NCBI GenBank assembly: GCA_902520575.1
Contig: CABYOG010000012.1
Coordinates: forward strand, 1 to 24,500
Direction of reading: 5' to 3'
DNA length: 24,500 nt
Source of the DNA: an uncultured SAR116 cluster alpha proteobacterium
Lineage (GTDB): Bacteria > Pseudomonadota > Alphaproteobacteria > Puniceispirillales > Puniceispirillaceae
Positions 16,399 through 24,420 of this stretch are shown here, in pieces. The position numbers and the translations under genes were made by a program. How positions within the stretch are numbered: the stretch's first letter is position 1; each line of letters begins with the position of its first letter. The notes under the pieces were generated by a model. That model was not told where the DNA came from. It made no database searches and worked only from the letters and a program-made list of their open reading frames with translations.

Positions 16399-17820
16399 AT
16401 GCCAAACGAAGTGATAAATCCTGCAACGAACGCGCCGTATCTGACTGTTGAAGAGCTTAGTCAGGCTGTGAAACGCACGGTTGAGACCGCTTTTGAATAT
16501 GTTCGTGTAAGAGGAGAAATCTCGCAACCGCGCACTCCTGCATCAGGCCATATTTATCTTACTTTGAAAGATGATCGTAATGCTCTGTCTGCTGTTATCT
16601 GGAAGGGAACAGCAGCCCGCTTGTCTGTCCGGCCTGAAGACGGGCTTGATGTTATCTGCACTGGGAAAATGACTACTTTCGGAGGGCAGTCTCGCTATCA
16701 GCTGGTGGTAAATGATATAGAAATTGCGGGTGAGGGGGCGCTTTTAAAACAGCTTGAAGATAGGCGCCGCCGCCTAGCCGAAGAAGGGCTGTTCGATACT
16801 GCACGCAAACAGCCACTGCCATCAATTCCTACCACTATCGGTGTTGTTACAAGCCCAACCGGTGCTGTCATACGGGATATTCTGCACCGTATTTCTGAAC
16901 GGTTTCCTACTCGCATCCTAGTGTGGGGTGTCAATGTTCAAGGTGTGGGCTCAGCGGACCAGATTGCGGCAGCGATCACTGGATTTAATGCGATGGATGA
17001 TGGGGGTGAGGTGCCCCGCCCTGATCTTTTGATTGTTGCCCGCGGTGGTGGCTCCTTGGAGGATCTATGGTCCTTCAATGAAGAAGTTGTTGTGCGTGCG
17101 GCGGCGGCATCAGTTATTCCTCTGATCTCAGCTGTTGGTCATGAAACAGATACAACGTTAATAGATTATGCTGCTGATGTCCGTGCCCCGACACCAACAG
17201 CCGCAGCAGAATTTGCCACCCCTGTCGCTGCTGATCTCTTGGCCCAGTTAAGCGAGACAGAAGCGCGTCTGCGGCGTGCAGTTCTGATAAGGCTGACATC
17301 AGCACAGCAGTCAGTAAGAGCTGCTGAACGGGGCTTGCTGCACCCTGAGGATCTTATAGGCCGTTTGTCACAATCAGTTGATTTGGCGTTTACGCGCATT
17401 GATACAGGGCTTTACAGGCGCCTTGATCGCTTGCAGCTAAGACTGGCTAATTTGTCTGACCGGCTTGTGTCGCCTGAACAGCGTGTAGGTGCAATTGAAC
17501 AAACTGTCAGTATATTGGACAGGCGTCTTGAACATAGCCTGTCTGCTGTTCTAGAACGCGCAGATAACCAACTGAATCAGACAGCACGGCTTCTGGCTGC
17601 TAATTCCTATCAACGGGTGCTAGATAGGGGGTTTGCACTTGTTACAGATCAAGGCGGTAAACCTGTGAAGACAAGCAAGGCTGTCCCTGAGCGCGCAACA
17701 GTGAAAATCAGATTTTCTGATGCTGAACGCAGGGCACAGCTTGACCCTGAACCGGCTACAGCTCCACAGCCCAAGAAATCAAAAACTGGTGCCGATAAAA
17801 CGCAAGGCGATTTATTTTGA
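16399..17820 (+). CDS. xseA: Exodeoxyribonuclease VII large subunit
   Basis: Catalytic subunit of a single-strand-specific exonuclease that acts with several small XseB subunits in repair. The 473 residues start with an OB-fold domain (about 14-110; VRVRGEIS and SGHIYLTLKD). The nuclease domain follows, with VVTSPTGAVIRDILHR (149-164), VARGGGSLEDLWSFNEE (213-229) and SAVGHETDTTLIDY (244-257), then RAPTPTAAAE. A long helical segment and a C-terminal RGFALV block complete the protein. There is no obvious ribosome site before ATG 16399. No xseB is present in the window. The end overlaps the convergent LpxL-like gene by nine bases. Confidence 0.97.
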   Translation: MPNEVINPATNAPYLTVEELSQAVKRTVETAFEYVRVRGEISQPRTPASGHIYLTLKDDRNALSAVIWKGTAARLSVRPEDGLDVICTGKMTTFGGQSRYQLVVNDIEIAGEGALLKQLEDRRRRLAEEGLFDTARKQPLPSIPTTIGVVTSPTGAVIRDILHRISERFPTRILVWGVNVQGVGSADQIAAAITGFNAMDDGGEVPRPDLLIVARGGGSLEDLWSFNEEVVVRAAAASVIPLISAVGHETDTTLIDYAADVRAPTPTAAAEFATPVAADLLAQLSETEARLRRAVLIRLTSAQQSVRAAERGLLHPEDLIGRLSQSVDLAFTRIDTGLYRRLDRLQLRLANLSDRLVSPEQRVGAIEQTVSILDRRLEHSLSAVLERADNQLNQTARLLAANSYQRVLDRGFALVTDQGGKPVKTSKAVPERATVKIRFSDAERRAQLDPEPATAPQPKKSKTGADKTQGDLF

Positions 17821-18723
17821 AAGCTGCGCTGGCGGAATTTTGCCCCACCGCCTGTGTGGCCAGAGCCACTGGCCAGGATGCTGCCTTATCCATGTTTCAA
17901 TCTGCTGATTGATCTGTTTTGCGACCTCTCGGCAGTCTTTGTCATCAGCTGTTTGCTGCATATAAATCGGTGAAGAAAGAAAGACTTTGATGTTGCAGCC
18001 TGTTCCACGGATTGTTTGCGCCATAAAAATAGGCTTTCCTGTTTTCGCGGCGAGTTTGATATGTGCCACAGCGGTCTTGGCGGGATAGCCAAAAAACGGC
18101 ACTGTTTCGCCCTCGCGTAATTGTTGGTCAACCAGAAGCAGCATGAAGCCTCCTTTGCGCAAGGTTGACACCATGCCGATTGCGGCTTGTCGACCTTTTT
18201 CATAAATATCTGCATCAGCAGAATAGGTTCGACGTTTCATCAGTCTGGACACGTAAGGGTTATTTAATGGGCGGTAGATTAAACCAGTTTTCACATTTGT
18301 GCAGGGTCCCAGCATAGATAGAGCTTCCCAATTGCCCAGATGAGCACCAATGACAAAACCACCATCATGACCTGTAAGATGATGCAGGCCTTCAAATTGG
18401 ATATAGCCGTTATTAAGCATCTGTCTGGTTTTGATAAATTCTGCCGCCGTCCTGCCCAGATTGTCCCACATTTCACTTAACCAGATTTGTCGTTCTGCTT
18501 TTGAATATTCAGGCAAAGCCAGTTTCATCTGTTCTTCTGCACGTTTGTGCCATGGGGTAATCGGACCCAGCCCCGCAAATAATCTGCCCATCACAAAACT
18601 GGCCACACGCAAAGGTGATATAGTTAGCAATCCGATAAGAAAGCCAAGCAGAATTGCTTCCAAGGGCCAGATGAAATAGCTGTAAAGAAACTTTAGCCAG
18701 CCTTGCCGATAGGACATCGACAT
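17812..18723 (-). CDS. Lipid A late acyltransferase of the LpxL/HtrB family
   Basis: Predicted inner-membrane enzyme that adds a secondary acyl chain to Kdo-lipid A from acyl-ACP. The 303 residues have an N-terminal hydrophobic anchor (about 18-36). The acyltransferase motif H-x4-E is at His128-Glu133 (GAHLGNWEAL), followed by RPLNNPYV, LLLVDQQLREGETVPFFG (195-212) and the C-terminal WLWPHRRW (286-293), all hallmarks of the family. Chain length and position (lauroyl or myristoyl) cannot be decided. Its ATG shares a base with the lpxK stop (TGATG), so the two are translationally coupled. An in-frame ATG two codons on is an alternative start. Confidence 0.92.
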   Translation of the reverse strand: MSMSYRQGWLKFLYSYFIWPLEAILLGFLIGLLTISPLRVASFVMGRLFAGLGPITPWHKRAEEQMKLALPEYSKAERQIWLSEMWDNLGRTAAEFIKTRQMLNNGYIQFEGLHHLTGHDGGFVIGAHLGNWEALSMLGPCTNVKTGLIYRPLNNPYVSRLMKRRTYSADADIYEKGRQAAIGMVSTLRKGGFMLLLVDQQLREGETVPFFGYPAKTAVAHIKLAAKTGKPIFMAQTIRGTGCNIKVFLSSPIYMQQTADDKDCREVAKQINQQIETWIRQHPGQWLWPHRRWGKIPPAQLSK

Positions 18724-19718
18724 CAGCTCTGTCTTTCCGGAAGGATAGCTGTAATCAGCTCCAACAATGCTGATTTATCGTTTCGTGAGAACCGGAAGGT
18801 TACAGGCAGCATCAAAATTCTCGTACGCCAGTCTGGTGGCAGACGAACCCAGTCTTTGTGAGTGGTGATCAAGTCAGCACCGTTTGTCCAAGCCTCTTGC
18901 TGCAGCCGCGATAAATCAGCTTCAGAATAGTTATGATGGTCTGCAAAGGACAGAGTGCGCACCACGTCTGCACCTGTTTTGGTAACAGTTTCAAAGAAAC
19001 GCTTTGGTCTGCCAATGCCAGCAAACGCGATAAACCGCTTTTTGCCCATTGCCTTTGCCACTTTTTGGTCTGGGCAGAGTTTACCTCTAAATTGCGGCAG
19101 TGTGTTAGGCAGCAGAGCAGAAAGACCTGTTTCATCCTGTCCGTTAAGGATGGTTGCGTCGGCCTTAGCAAGTCCTGTGTTCAGAGGCTCACGCAGTGGC
19201 CCTGCAGGCAGTAAGCGTCGGTTGCCTGCGCCCGCTCCGCCGTCAAAGACAGTGAGGGTGATATCTTTGTGCAGCCAGGGGTTTTGCATACCATCATCCA
19301 TTACGATCACGTCAAACTTATTCTGGGCTGCTATGAAGGCTGCACCCTTTATTCTGTCTGCACACACACAGACGTCATTAGAGAAGGCCAGCATAATAGC
19401 CTCATCACCGATATCATCTGTTGTGTGTAGAGCGGGATCAGCAAACAAAGGGCCTTTCCTGTTGCCCTTATAGCCGCGTGTAAGAATACAGGGCGCATAG
19501 CCCTGTTCTTTAAGAATTCTGCATAAAGTTGCAGTAACAGGGGTTTTGCCTGATCCGCCGATAAGGATGTTGCCGACGCAGATGATAGGTAGGTCAGCTA
19601 TTTCAGTTTTTGCCAGAATCTGCCGTAATTGTCCTGCCAAAATCCATATTAAACTTAACGGCAGTAAAGCTGTTGAAATCAAGCCTCTGTTTGTCCAAAA
19701 ATTTGGCGCGGTTATCAT
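18723..19718 (-). CDS. lpxK: Tetraacyldisaccharide 4'-kinase
   Basis: Adds the 4' phosphate to the lipid A disaccharide precursor at the inner membrane, the sixth step of the Raetz pathway. The 331 residues carry an N-terminal membrane-associated helix (about 14-34), Walker A GGSGKT at 54-59 within VGNILIGGSGKTPV, DDGMQN at 141-146 (the usual form is DDGxQ), and ADHHNYSEADL, the family's late signature. It starts 16 bases after the waaA stop and overlaps the next gene. The position between waaA and a late acyltransferase agrees with the order of the pathway. Confidence 0.96.
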   Translation of the reverse strand: MITAPNFWTNRGLISTALLPLSLIWILAGQLRQILAKTEIADLPIICVGNILIGGSGKTPVTATLCRILKEQGYAPCILTRGYKGNRKGPLFADPALHTTDDIGDEAIMLAFSNDVCVCADRIKGAAFIAAQNKFDVIVMDDGMQNPWLHKDITLTVFDGGAGAGNRRLLPAGPLREPLNTGLAKADATILNGQDETGLSALLPNTLPQFRGKLCPDQKVAKAMGKKRFIAFAGIGRPKRFFETVTKTGADVVRTLSFADHHNYSEADLSRLQQEAWTNGADLITTHKDWVRLPPDWRTRILMLPVTFRFSRNDKSALLELITAILPERQS

Positions 19719-19734
19719 ATTGGTTCACTGCTGT

Positions 19735-21072
19735 TCAGTTCTGGTTTGGATGGTGCTGTGTAGGCAGCCTGTCTATAATTAATCTTGCCGTTTTTGCAGG
19801 TCTTTCACAAGCCTGCTTGACATAAGCACAGGCCTTGTCGAGGTTGTCTTGTGGTATAGCCCTGCCATCCGTGCGTAAAGCTTCAAGCCAAATGGTCAGC
19901 TGTTTGACCAGTGTAGCCCCATCCTTCACTGTTATGCATTGACCATATTGCTGAAGCGTATCAAATTCTACTTTGTTTTTAAACTGAGACGGGCCGGTTA
20001 TCAGTGGCGTGGAAAGGGCGGCGATCTCTAGAGGATTGTGCCCGCCCTTTGGTACAAATGATCCGCCCAGGATAACAATGTCTGCTGCGGTGACCAGACT
20101 GCTCATCTCACCAAAGCTGTCTGCAAGGAAATGATTGTCCCCTAGGAGCGGAAGCTGGTTTTTGCTTCTGTGCGCTGCATGTGGCATCAGGCGTGCAATG
20201 TCCTGACTACGATCACTATGACGCGGGGCAATGATCAGCAGATGTGGGTAGCCGGCACGAACAACCTCTTGACTGGCCTCTAGGAGTATCTGTTCTTCTG
20301 GGCTATGCGTTGAGGCAGCGAGAACAATAGGCCTGCTTCCTGCTGCTACTTTCAGCTGGTCAGCAAAAGTTTCGTCAACTGGAGTACTGAAAGCGTTCAA
20401 CTTTAACGACCCAACTATTCTTATATCTGGCTTTTTCTCTGGCCCTATATCCGATAGTGATGCCACATTAGGCTGACACAGCTGCTCGAATCTCTGCCTC
20501 TGCTCATCATCGACAACGCAGATAAGCTGAGCCGCACTGAAAAGTTGAGTGGCCAGTTTAGGTCGTTTCTTCCAATTGACAAATGCGGTAGAGGATAGCT
20601 GCGCAGAGGCAAACTGCACAATGATATTCCGTCTAGCTGTCTCAATAATCAAATTTGGCCAGAAATCAGATTCTAAAAAGACAGCGCTGTTTGGTTGCCA
20701 ATACGCTAGAAATCTTTTTACATAGACTGAATGATCAAGAGGCTGATAACAAATTATTGTCTGGTCTGGTTTTGTGCGTTCAAGCTGTTCAAGGGCTGTC
20801 AGAGTATTTGTTGTAATCAGAATATGCGCTTCTCCCTGCAGCTTCAGACAGGCCTTTGCCAGGCTTATAGCTGCCACAGATTCGCCTGCGGAAACAGCAT
20901 GAAGCCAAATAAGACAGCCGGCCGGCCGTGCTCGCCGCCAGGCCTGTCCAAACCTTTCCTCCTGCCGGTTGCGGTCTTCTTTTCCGCGCAGGCTGCGCCA
21001 GATAAGATAGATAGATAAAAACGGACGTAGGCAGGCCCAAACGCTGTTATAGCCGTCAATTGTTCTGATCAT
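19735..21072 (-). CDS. waaA: Kdo transferase (3-deoxy-D-manno-octulosonic acid transferase)
   Basis: Transfers Kdo from CMP-Kdo to lipid IVA on the cytoplasmic face of the inner membrane. The 445 residues include a short N-terminal hydrophobic anchor (about 11-27), WLHAVSAGES with the expected catalytic Glu64, ESDFWPN at 134-140 (the common form is ETELWPN), LAASTHSPEE (251-260) and the GT-B sugar-nucleotide motif GGSFVPKGGHNPLE (336-349). Whether one or two Kdo units are added cannot be told. Its ATG overlaps the stop of the DUF374 gene as ATGA. Confidence 0.96.
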   Translation of the reverse strand: MIRTIDGYNSVWACLRPFLSIYLIWRSLRGKEDRNRQEERFGQAWRRARPAGCLIWLHAVSAGESVAAISLAKACLKLQGEAHILITTNTLTALEQLERTKPDQTIICYQPLDHSVYVKRFLAYWQPNSAVFLESDFWPNLIIETARRNIIVQFASAQLSSTAFVNWKKRPKLATQLFSAAQLICVVDDEQRQRFEQLCQPNVASLSDIGPEKKPDIRIVGSLKLNAFSTPVDETFADQLKVAAGSRPIVLAASTHSPEEQILLEASQEVVRAGYPHLLIIAPRHSDRSQDIARLMPHAAHRSKNQLPLLGDNHFLADSFGEMSSLVTAADIVILGGSFVPKGGHNPLEIAALSTPLITGPSQFKNKVEFDTLQQYGQCITVKDGATLVKQLTIWLEALRTDGRAIPQDNLDKACAYVKQACERPAKTARLIIDRLPTQHHPNQN

Positions 21073-21743
21073 GTGACTTGCCCGTCCTGATTGTTACCAT
21101 CAAGAAAGCTGACCATTTTGTTCAGCTGTGCCTCGACCAGAAGACGTTGTTGTTCCATTTCTTTTTTGGATTTCGTGCGGGGCAGGTAAATGGGCTCAGA
21201 CCATTTGCAAGCAATCGGGCTGAAAGGCTTAGGAAATCTCATTTTATCCCAGCTTTTTGCTCGCCAGCAATGCTGTGCTGACCAGGCAACAATAGTGATG
21301 GGTGCACCAGTTAGCTGGGCAAGGCTTATCGGTCCCATGGATAAGGTCCTGGCGGGACCGCGTGGGCCGTCTGGGGTAATCACAGCTGATCGGCCTGATT
21401 TTAGCTCGCCAGCCAACTGCCGAAGGCCAGACAGGGCTTTTCTGTTGCTGCTTCCCCAAATTGGCCGCAGGCCAAATAGACGTGAGGCCCCGGCCAAAAC
21501 CCGCCCGTCAGGATGGGGCGATTGCAACGCTGAACAGCGGCGGGGCAGGACAGGAGACATCACAAATAAATACTCATGCCAAAAAATAATAATTTCAGGC
21601 TTGCCTTTGCGTAGACGTAATTTCAATTCTGCCCGACCTTGATGTGACCACCGTAAAGTGACCACCAACAGACCCATCATTGCCGCTAGAATGATGCTTA
21701 GAAAAAAAGAACCTGCAACGGTTCGGGTCAGGCTTTTTAACAT
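21069..21743 (-). CDS. DUF374 family lysophospholipid-acyltransferase-like protein
   Basis: A 224-residue protein with an N-terminal membrane helix (about 10-31). Family marks follow: FWHEYLF at 54-60, HPDGR (77-81), GLRPIWGSSNRKAL (91-104), TPDGPRGP (123-130) and SWDKMRFPKPF. These belong to the DUF374 branch of the LPLAT superfamily, found beside waaA and lpxK in many alphaproteobacteria. Its substrate is not firmly known; the location suggests an acyl-transfer or remodelling job on lipid A or a phospholipid at the inner membrane. It heads the waaA-lpxK-lpxL-like unit. Confidence 0.88.
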   Translation of the reverse strand: MLKSLTRTVAGSFFLSIILAAMMGLLVVTLRWSHQGRAELKLRLRKGKPEIIIFWHEYLFVMSPVLPRRCSALQSPHPDGRVLAGASRLFGLRPIWGSSNRKALSGLRQLAGELKSGRSAVITPDGPRGPARTLSMGPISLAQLTGAPITIVAWSAQHCWRAKSWDKMRFPKPFSPIACKWSEPIYLPRTKSKKEMEQQRLLVEAQLNKMVSFLDGNNQDGQVT

Positions 21744-21869
21744 ACTTCACAACATTCAGCTGCAGTGCATTATAAATTTGATGATCAGTCTCTAGAAATG
21801 CAGACTTGATGCTACCAAGCCTATATAATGCGTAACTTTTCAGCATTACCCTAAAGACAACGGAGCTTT

Positions 21870-21905
21870 ATGTCTATACAGCCAGATTGGCTACATGGTA
21901 AATAA
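21870..21905 (+). CDS. Possible 11-codon leader peptide upstream of the msbA-like gene
   Basis: ATG 21870 is preceded by GGAG (21862-21865) and opens a frame reading MSIQPDWLHGK before TAA. It stops 51 bases before the msbA-like start. The sequence resembles no leader peptide I know, and an open frame this short could easily be chance. It is listed because it combines a fair ribosome site with a position inside the presumed leader. Confidence 0.2.
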   Translation: MSIQPDWLHGK

Positions 21906-21915
21906 GCGGTATGAA

Positions 21916-21925
21916 AACAGCTGTT
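21916..21925. repeat. Palindrome AACAGCTGTT, flanked by AATAAG/CTTATT
   Basis: A perfect 10-base palindrome lies 31 bases before the msbA-like start. AATAAG (21901-21906) and CTTATT (21926-21931) form an additional inverted pair around it. It could be an operator or part of an mRNA fold in the leader; no T-run follows, so it is not an intrinsic terminator. Confidence 0.35.
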
Positions 21926-21956
21926 CTTATTTACGTTTGCTTGAAGGATTCCTATC

Positions 21957-23729
21957 ATGCTTAGCCGTGATGATAAGGTCATTATCAAGCGGTTCTGGCG
22001 TGACTGGGTTGTTTGCTACAAGCAGCGCCTGGTGCTGGTCTTTCTGCTTATGATTCTTGTTGCGGCAACAGGTGGTGCCTATCCGGCCTTAATCCGGCAC
22101 GTGTTTGCTGTGCTGGCAGCAGGTCCGGAACGCAATGCCGCTGCAGATGCACTCATCAATCTGGATGATCCGTTTGTTCTTATTCCGCTTGCGATTATTT
22201 GTTTAGCTTCAGTAAAGGGCGTGGCAATGTATTTTCAGGTACTGAGTGTGAATAGCTTAGCCCTGAAGGTCACCACCGATATTCAGAAAGCTATGGCCCA
22301 TCGTCTGATAGATGCTGATCTGGCCACTGTAATGGCTGAACCAGCGGGAGCGTTTGTTTCACGTATTATGAATGATTTGAATCTTGTCAGGGAAGCCTTT
22401 GTCCGACTGGCTAATAACCTGGTTAGAGACGTGCTAACAATTTTTGTGATGGTTGGGGTCATGTTCTGGTTCAGCTGGCTGTTGTCCGTTTTGGTTTTAG
22501 CGGTTTACCCCCTTGCAATGCGGCCCATCATTCAGATTGGAAATCGGCAGCGAAAAGCATCGGGTGCTTTGCAGGAGCATATGGAAACCGTCACCTCATT
22601 GCTGGCAGAAATTCTGCAGGGTGTGCGCATGGTCAAAGCCTATCAGCTGGAAGTCGCAGAAAAGACCAGAAGTGCGCGCGCATTTGACGGCTTATATGAA
22701 CGCCTTGTAAAGCTTCTGGCCGGGCGGGCCCGTATTGACCCAATCCTTGAGGTGTTGGGTGGATTTGCTGTTGCCGGTGTTATTGGTGTGGCGGCTTGGC
22801 AGGTGTCAAATGGCCAGTTGCTGGTCAGCGATGTTGTTGGCTTCATTACCGCTCTTTTATTGTTGGTTCAGCCTGTGCGGGCAATTGGCACATTGAATGC
22901 GATCACCCAAGAAGGCCTTGCTGCCACAGCGCGGGTGTTTGCTCTGCTTGATCAGCGTGCGCACATTATTGATCCGCCTCAGCCTGCTCGTCTGCAAAAT
23001 ATTAAGGGGGAGCTGTGCTTTAAAAAGGTCAGCTTTGCTTATCAAGACGCTGCCATTCTGGATGATATATCCTTTACAGTTGCTCCGGGACAGACAGTGG
23101 CACTCGTTGGGCCAAGTGGCAGTGGCAAATCAACAATTATAAATCTTTTACCACGGTTTTATGATCCGTCTGAAGGCCAGATCACAATCGATGGCGTATC
23201 CATCTCTCAGTTCTCTCTCTCTGATTTGCGAGACCATATCGCTCTGGTATCTCAGGAAGCTGTTCTGTTCGATGATACGGTTGCGGCCAATATTGGATTT
23301 GGGCGTAAGAGGGTAACAGACAAGGACATCAAAATAGCGGCAAAGTCAGCCGCTGCAGACGAATTTATTGACCGGTTGCCAGATACTTACGCCACAGCTG
23401 TTGGTGCAGGTGGAAATAAATTATCCGGCGGGCAGCGTCAGCGTATTGCCATTGCAAGAGCTATGCTGAAAGACGCACCGATTTTGCTTCTTGATGAAGC
23501 TACAAGCGCACTTGATGCCCAGTCTGAACAATTGGTTCAAGAAGCGCTTGATCGGCTGTCATCCGGCCGGACAACGCTTGTTGTTGCCCATAGGCTGTCA
23601 ACTATTCAAAAAGCAGATCTAATTATTGTGCTGGATAAAGGTCGAATTGCTGAAACAGGCACGCATCAGACATTACTAAACAAAGATGGGCTTTATGCTC
23701 ATTTATGCGCGTTGCAGTCTTTTTCTTAA
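21957..23729 (+). CDS. msbA: MsbA-like lipid exporter (ABC transporter with fused membrane and ATPase domains)
   Basis: Homodimeric-type exporter of 590 residues, probably flipping lipid A core or a related lipid across the inner membrane. The membrane domain covers about 25-315 with six hydrophobic segments. The ATPase domain follows with Walker A GPSGSGKST (385-393), Q-loop Gln433, signature LSGGQ (489-493), Walker B ILLLDE (509-514), D-loop SALD and H-loop His545. EILQGVRMVKAYQLE (218-232) is the family's coupling segment. The MsbA assignment rests on domain type plus position beside waaA, lpxK and a late acyltransferase; type I exporters of this shape also carry drugs, peptides or other lipids. 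The start has GAAGGA eight bases upstream. Confidence 0.8.
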   Translation: MLSRDDKVIIKRFWRDWVVCYKQRLVLVFLLMILVAATGGAYPALIRHVFAVLAAGPERNAAADALINLDDPFVLIPLAIICLASVKGVAMYFQVLSVNSLALKVTTDIQKAMAHRLIDADLATVMAEPAGAFVSRIMNDLNLVREAFVRLANNLVRDVLTIFVMVGVMFWFSWLLSVLVLAVYPLAMRPIIQIGNRQRKASGALQEHMETVTSLLAEILQGVRMVKAYQLEVAEKTRSARAFDGLYERLVKLLAGRARIDPILEVLGGFAVAGVIGVAAWQVSNGQLLVSDVVGFITALLLLVQPVRAIGTLNAITQEGLAATARVFALLDQRAHIIDPPQPARLQNIKGELCFKKVSFAYQDAAILDDISFTVAPGQTVALVGPSGSGKSTIINLLPRFYDPSEGQITIDGVSISQFSLSDLRDHIALVSQEAVLFDDTVAANIGFGRKRVTDKDIKIAAKSAAADEFIDRLPDTYATAVGAGGNKLSGGQRQRIAIARAMLKDAPILLLDEATSALDAQSEQLVQEALDRLSSGRTTLVVAHRLSTIQKADLIIVLDKGRIAETGTHQTLLNKDGLYAHLCALQSFS

Positions 23730-23737
23730 GGCTTGGC

Positions 23738-24415
23738 TCATTCCCGCTTTAAAAGTTTGTCAACTAACCTGTCTGCCCAGAATGAAGAAAAAAATTCGGC
23801 CTGTAGCTTTTCCGGATCATAGATGTCTTTTACCCAGTCAAAAAACTCTATTTTTTCTGCTTCATAGGGGGCATAGGCGGTCAGAAAGGCGTCCAGCAAG
23901 CCAGTCTTGGCCTGTTTGACATGAAGATAGCGAAAGGATAATTGCTGTGAAGCTTCAGCGACTGGCCTATTTTTCTGCATCAGCAAATATAACGCTGACA
24001 TAAGCCCGGCCCTATCCGCTCCAGATTTACAATGCAGTAGGGCTGGTCCTTTGATTCTGTCGAACAGGGCCTTTGTGTCAAATAGCATTTGTTTGTCTGG
24101 CGCAGCGCGTGATCTTACAGTAAAATCCACTAGCTCTAAGCCGTGGCGCACGCAGGCTTCAGCTTCAAGGCGCCAACCCCCATCCGACCTTGGCCCACGT
24201 AGATTTATAATCGTCCGAATGCCCAGTTGGGCTGCGTGTTCAATCCGTCGTGGGGTTGGTTGGTTGCTGCGCCACATTTTTTTGTCAATTTGATGCAGAT
24301 TATGCCACCACAATCGCAGAACACCGTGGTCCTTTGCCATCAGCTCCACCCAGTCCCGCATACCCCGCCGAGCATGTACAGGCGTAAGTTTTGAAGAATC
24401 AGGGGCTGTGTTCAT
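23738..24415 (-). CDS. Protein-tyrosine / dual-specificity-like phosphatase
   Basis: Predicted 225-residue phosphatase with no signal peptide or membrane helix, so probably cytosolic. The active-site loop is HCKSGADRAG, giving nucleophile Cys129 and Arg135 in the C-x5-R signature. Before it come SNQPTPRRIEHAAQLGIRT and IINLRGPR, typical of bacterial members of the dual-specificity (DSP) group. A candidate general acid is Asp97. The substrate is unknown: phosphoprotein, phosphoinositol or lipid phosphate are all possible for this fold. It starts five bases after the stop of a TldE/PmbA-like gene, and its end is eight bases from the msbA-like gene on the other strand. Confidence 0.8.
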   Translation of the reverse strand: MNTAPDSSKLTPVHARRGMRDWVELMAKDHGVLRLWWHNLHQIDKKMWRSNQPTPRRIEHAAQLGIRTIINLRGPRSDGGWRLEAEACVRHGLELVDFTVRSRAAPDKQMLFDTKALFDRIKGPALLHCKSGADRAGLMSALYLLMQKNRPVAEASQQLSFRYLHVKQAKTGLLDAFLTAYAPYEAEKIEFFDWVKDIYDPEKLQAEFFSSFWADRLVDKLLKRE

Positions 24416-24420
24416 GTTCG

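Larger units (their letters stand above)
21744..21956. promoter_or_regulatory. Divergent promoter region between the DUF374 gene and the msbA-like gene
   Basis: On the minus strand, TATAAT reads 21774 to 21769, with TTCTAG (21797-21792) 17 bases upstream; this would start the lipid A unit about 19 bases before its ATG. On the plus strand, TATAAT sits at 21824-21829, but the nearest -35-like box (TTGATG, 21806-21811) is only 12 bases away. The msbA-like gene would therefore have a leader of roughly 120 bases, which contains a tiny open frame and a palindrome listed separately. GAAGGA (21943-21948) is its ribosome site. Confidence 0.4.

Noticed and set aside
17857..17875. Two TGGCCA copies seven bases apart, downstream of xseA, as a terminator hairpin
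   Set aside because: They lie in the coding end of the LpxL-like gene, have no T-run, and each copy is a self-palindrome that can arise from codon choice.
18955..19473. Plus-strand open frame of about 170 codons opposite lpxK
   Set aside because: It is antisense to a fully motif-supported lpxK, has no ribosome site and no recognisable domain; long antisense frames are expected opposite real genes.
21190..21642. Plus-strand open frame of 150 codons opposite the DUF374 gene
   Set aside because: It is antisense to a conserved gene with all family motifs and encodes no recognisable domain.
21870..21905. The short frame MSIQPDWLHGK as a remnant of dCTP deaminase, whose N-terminus often begins MSI-x-PD
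   Set aside because: The likeness covers about five residues and nothing related follows, so chance is the simpler explanation.
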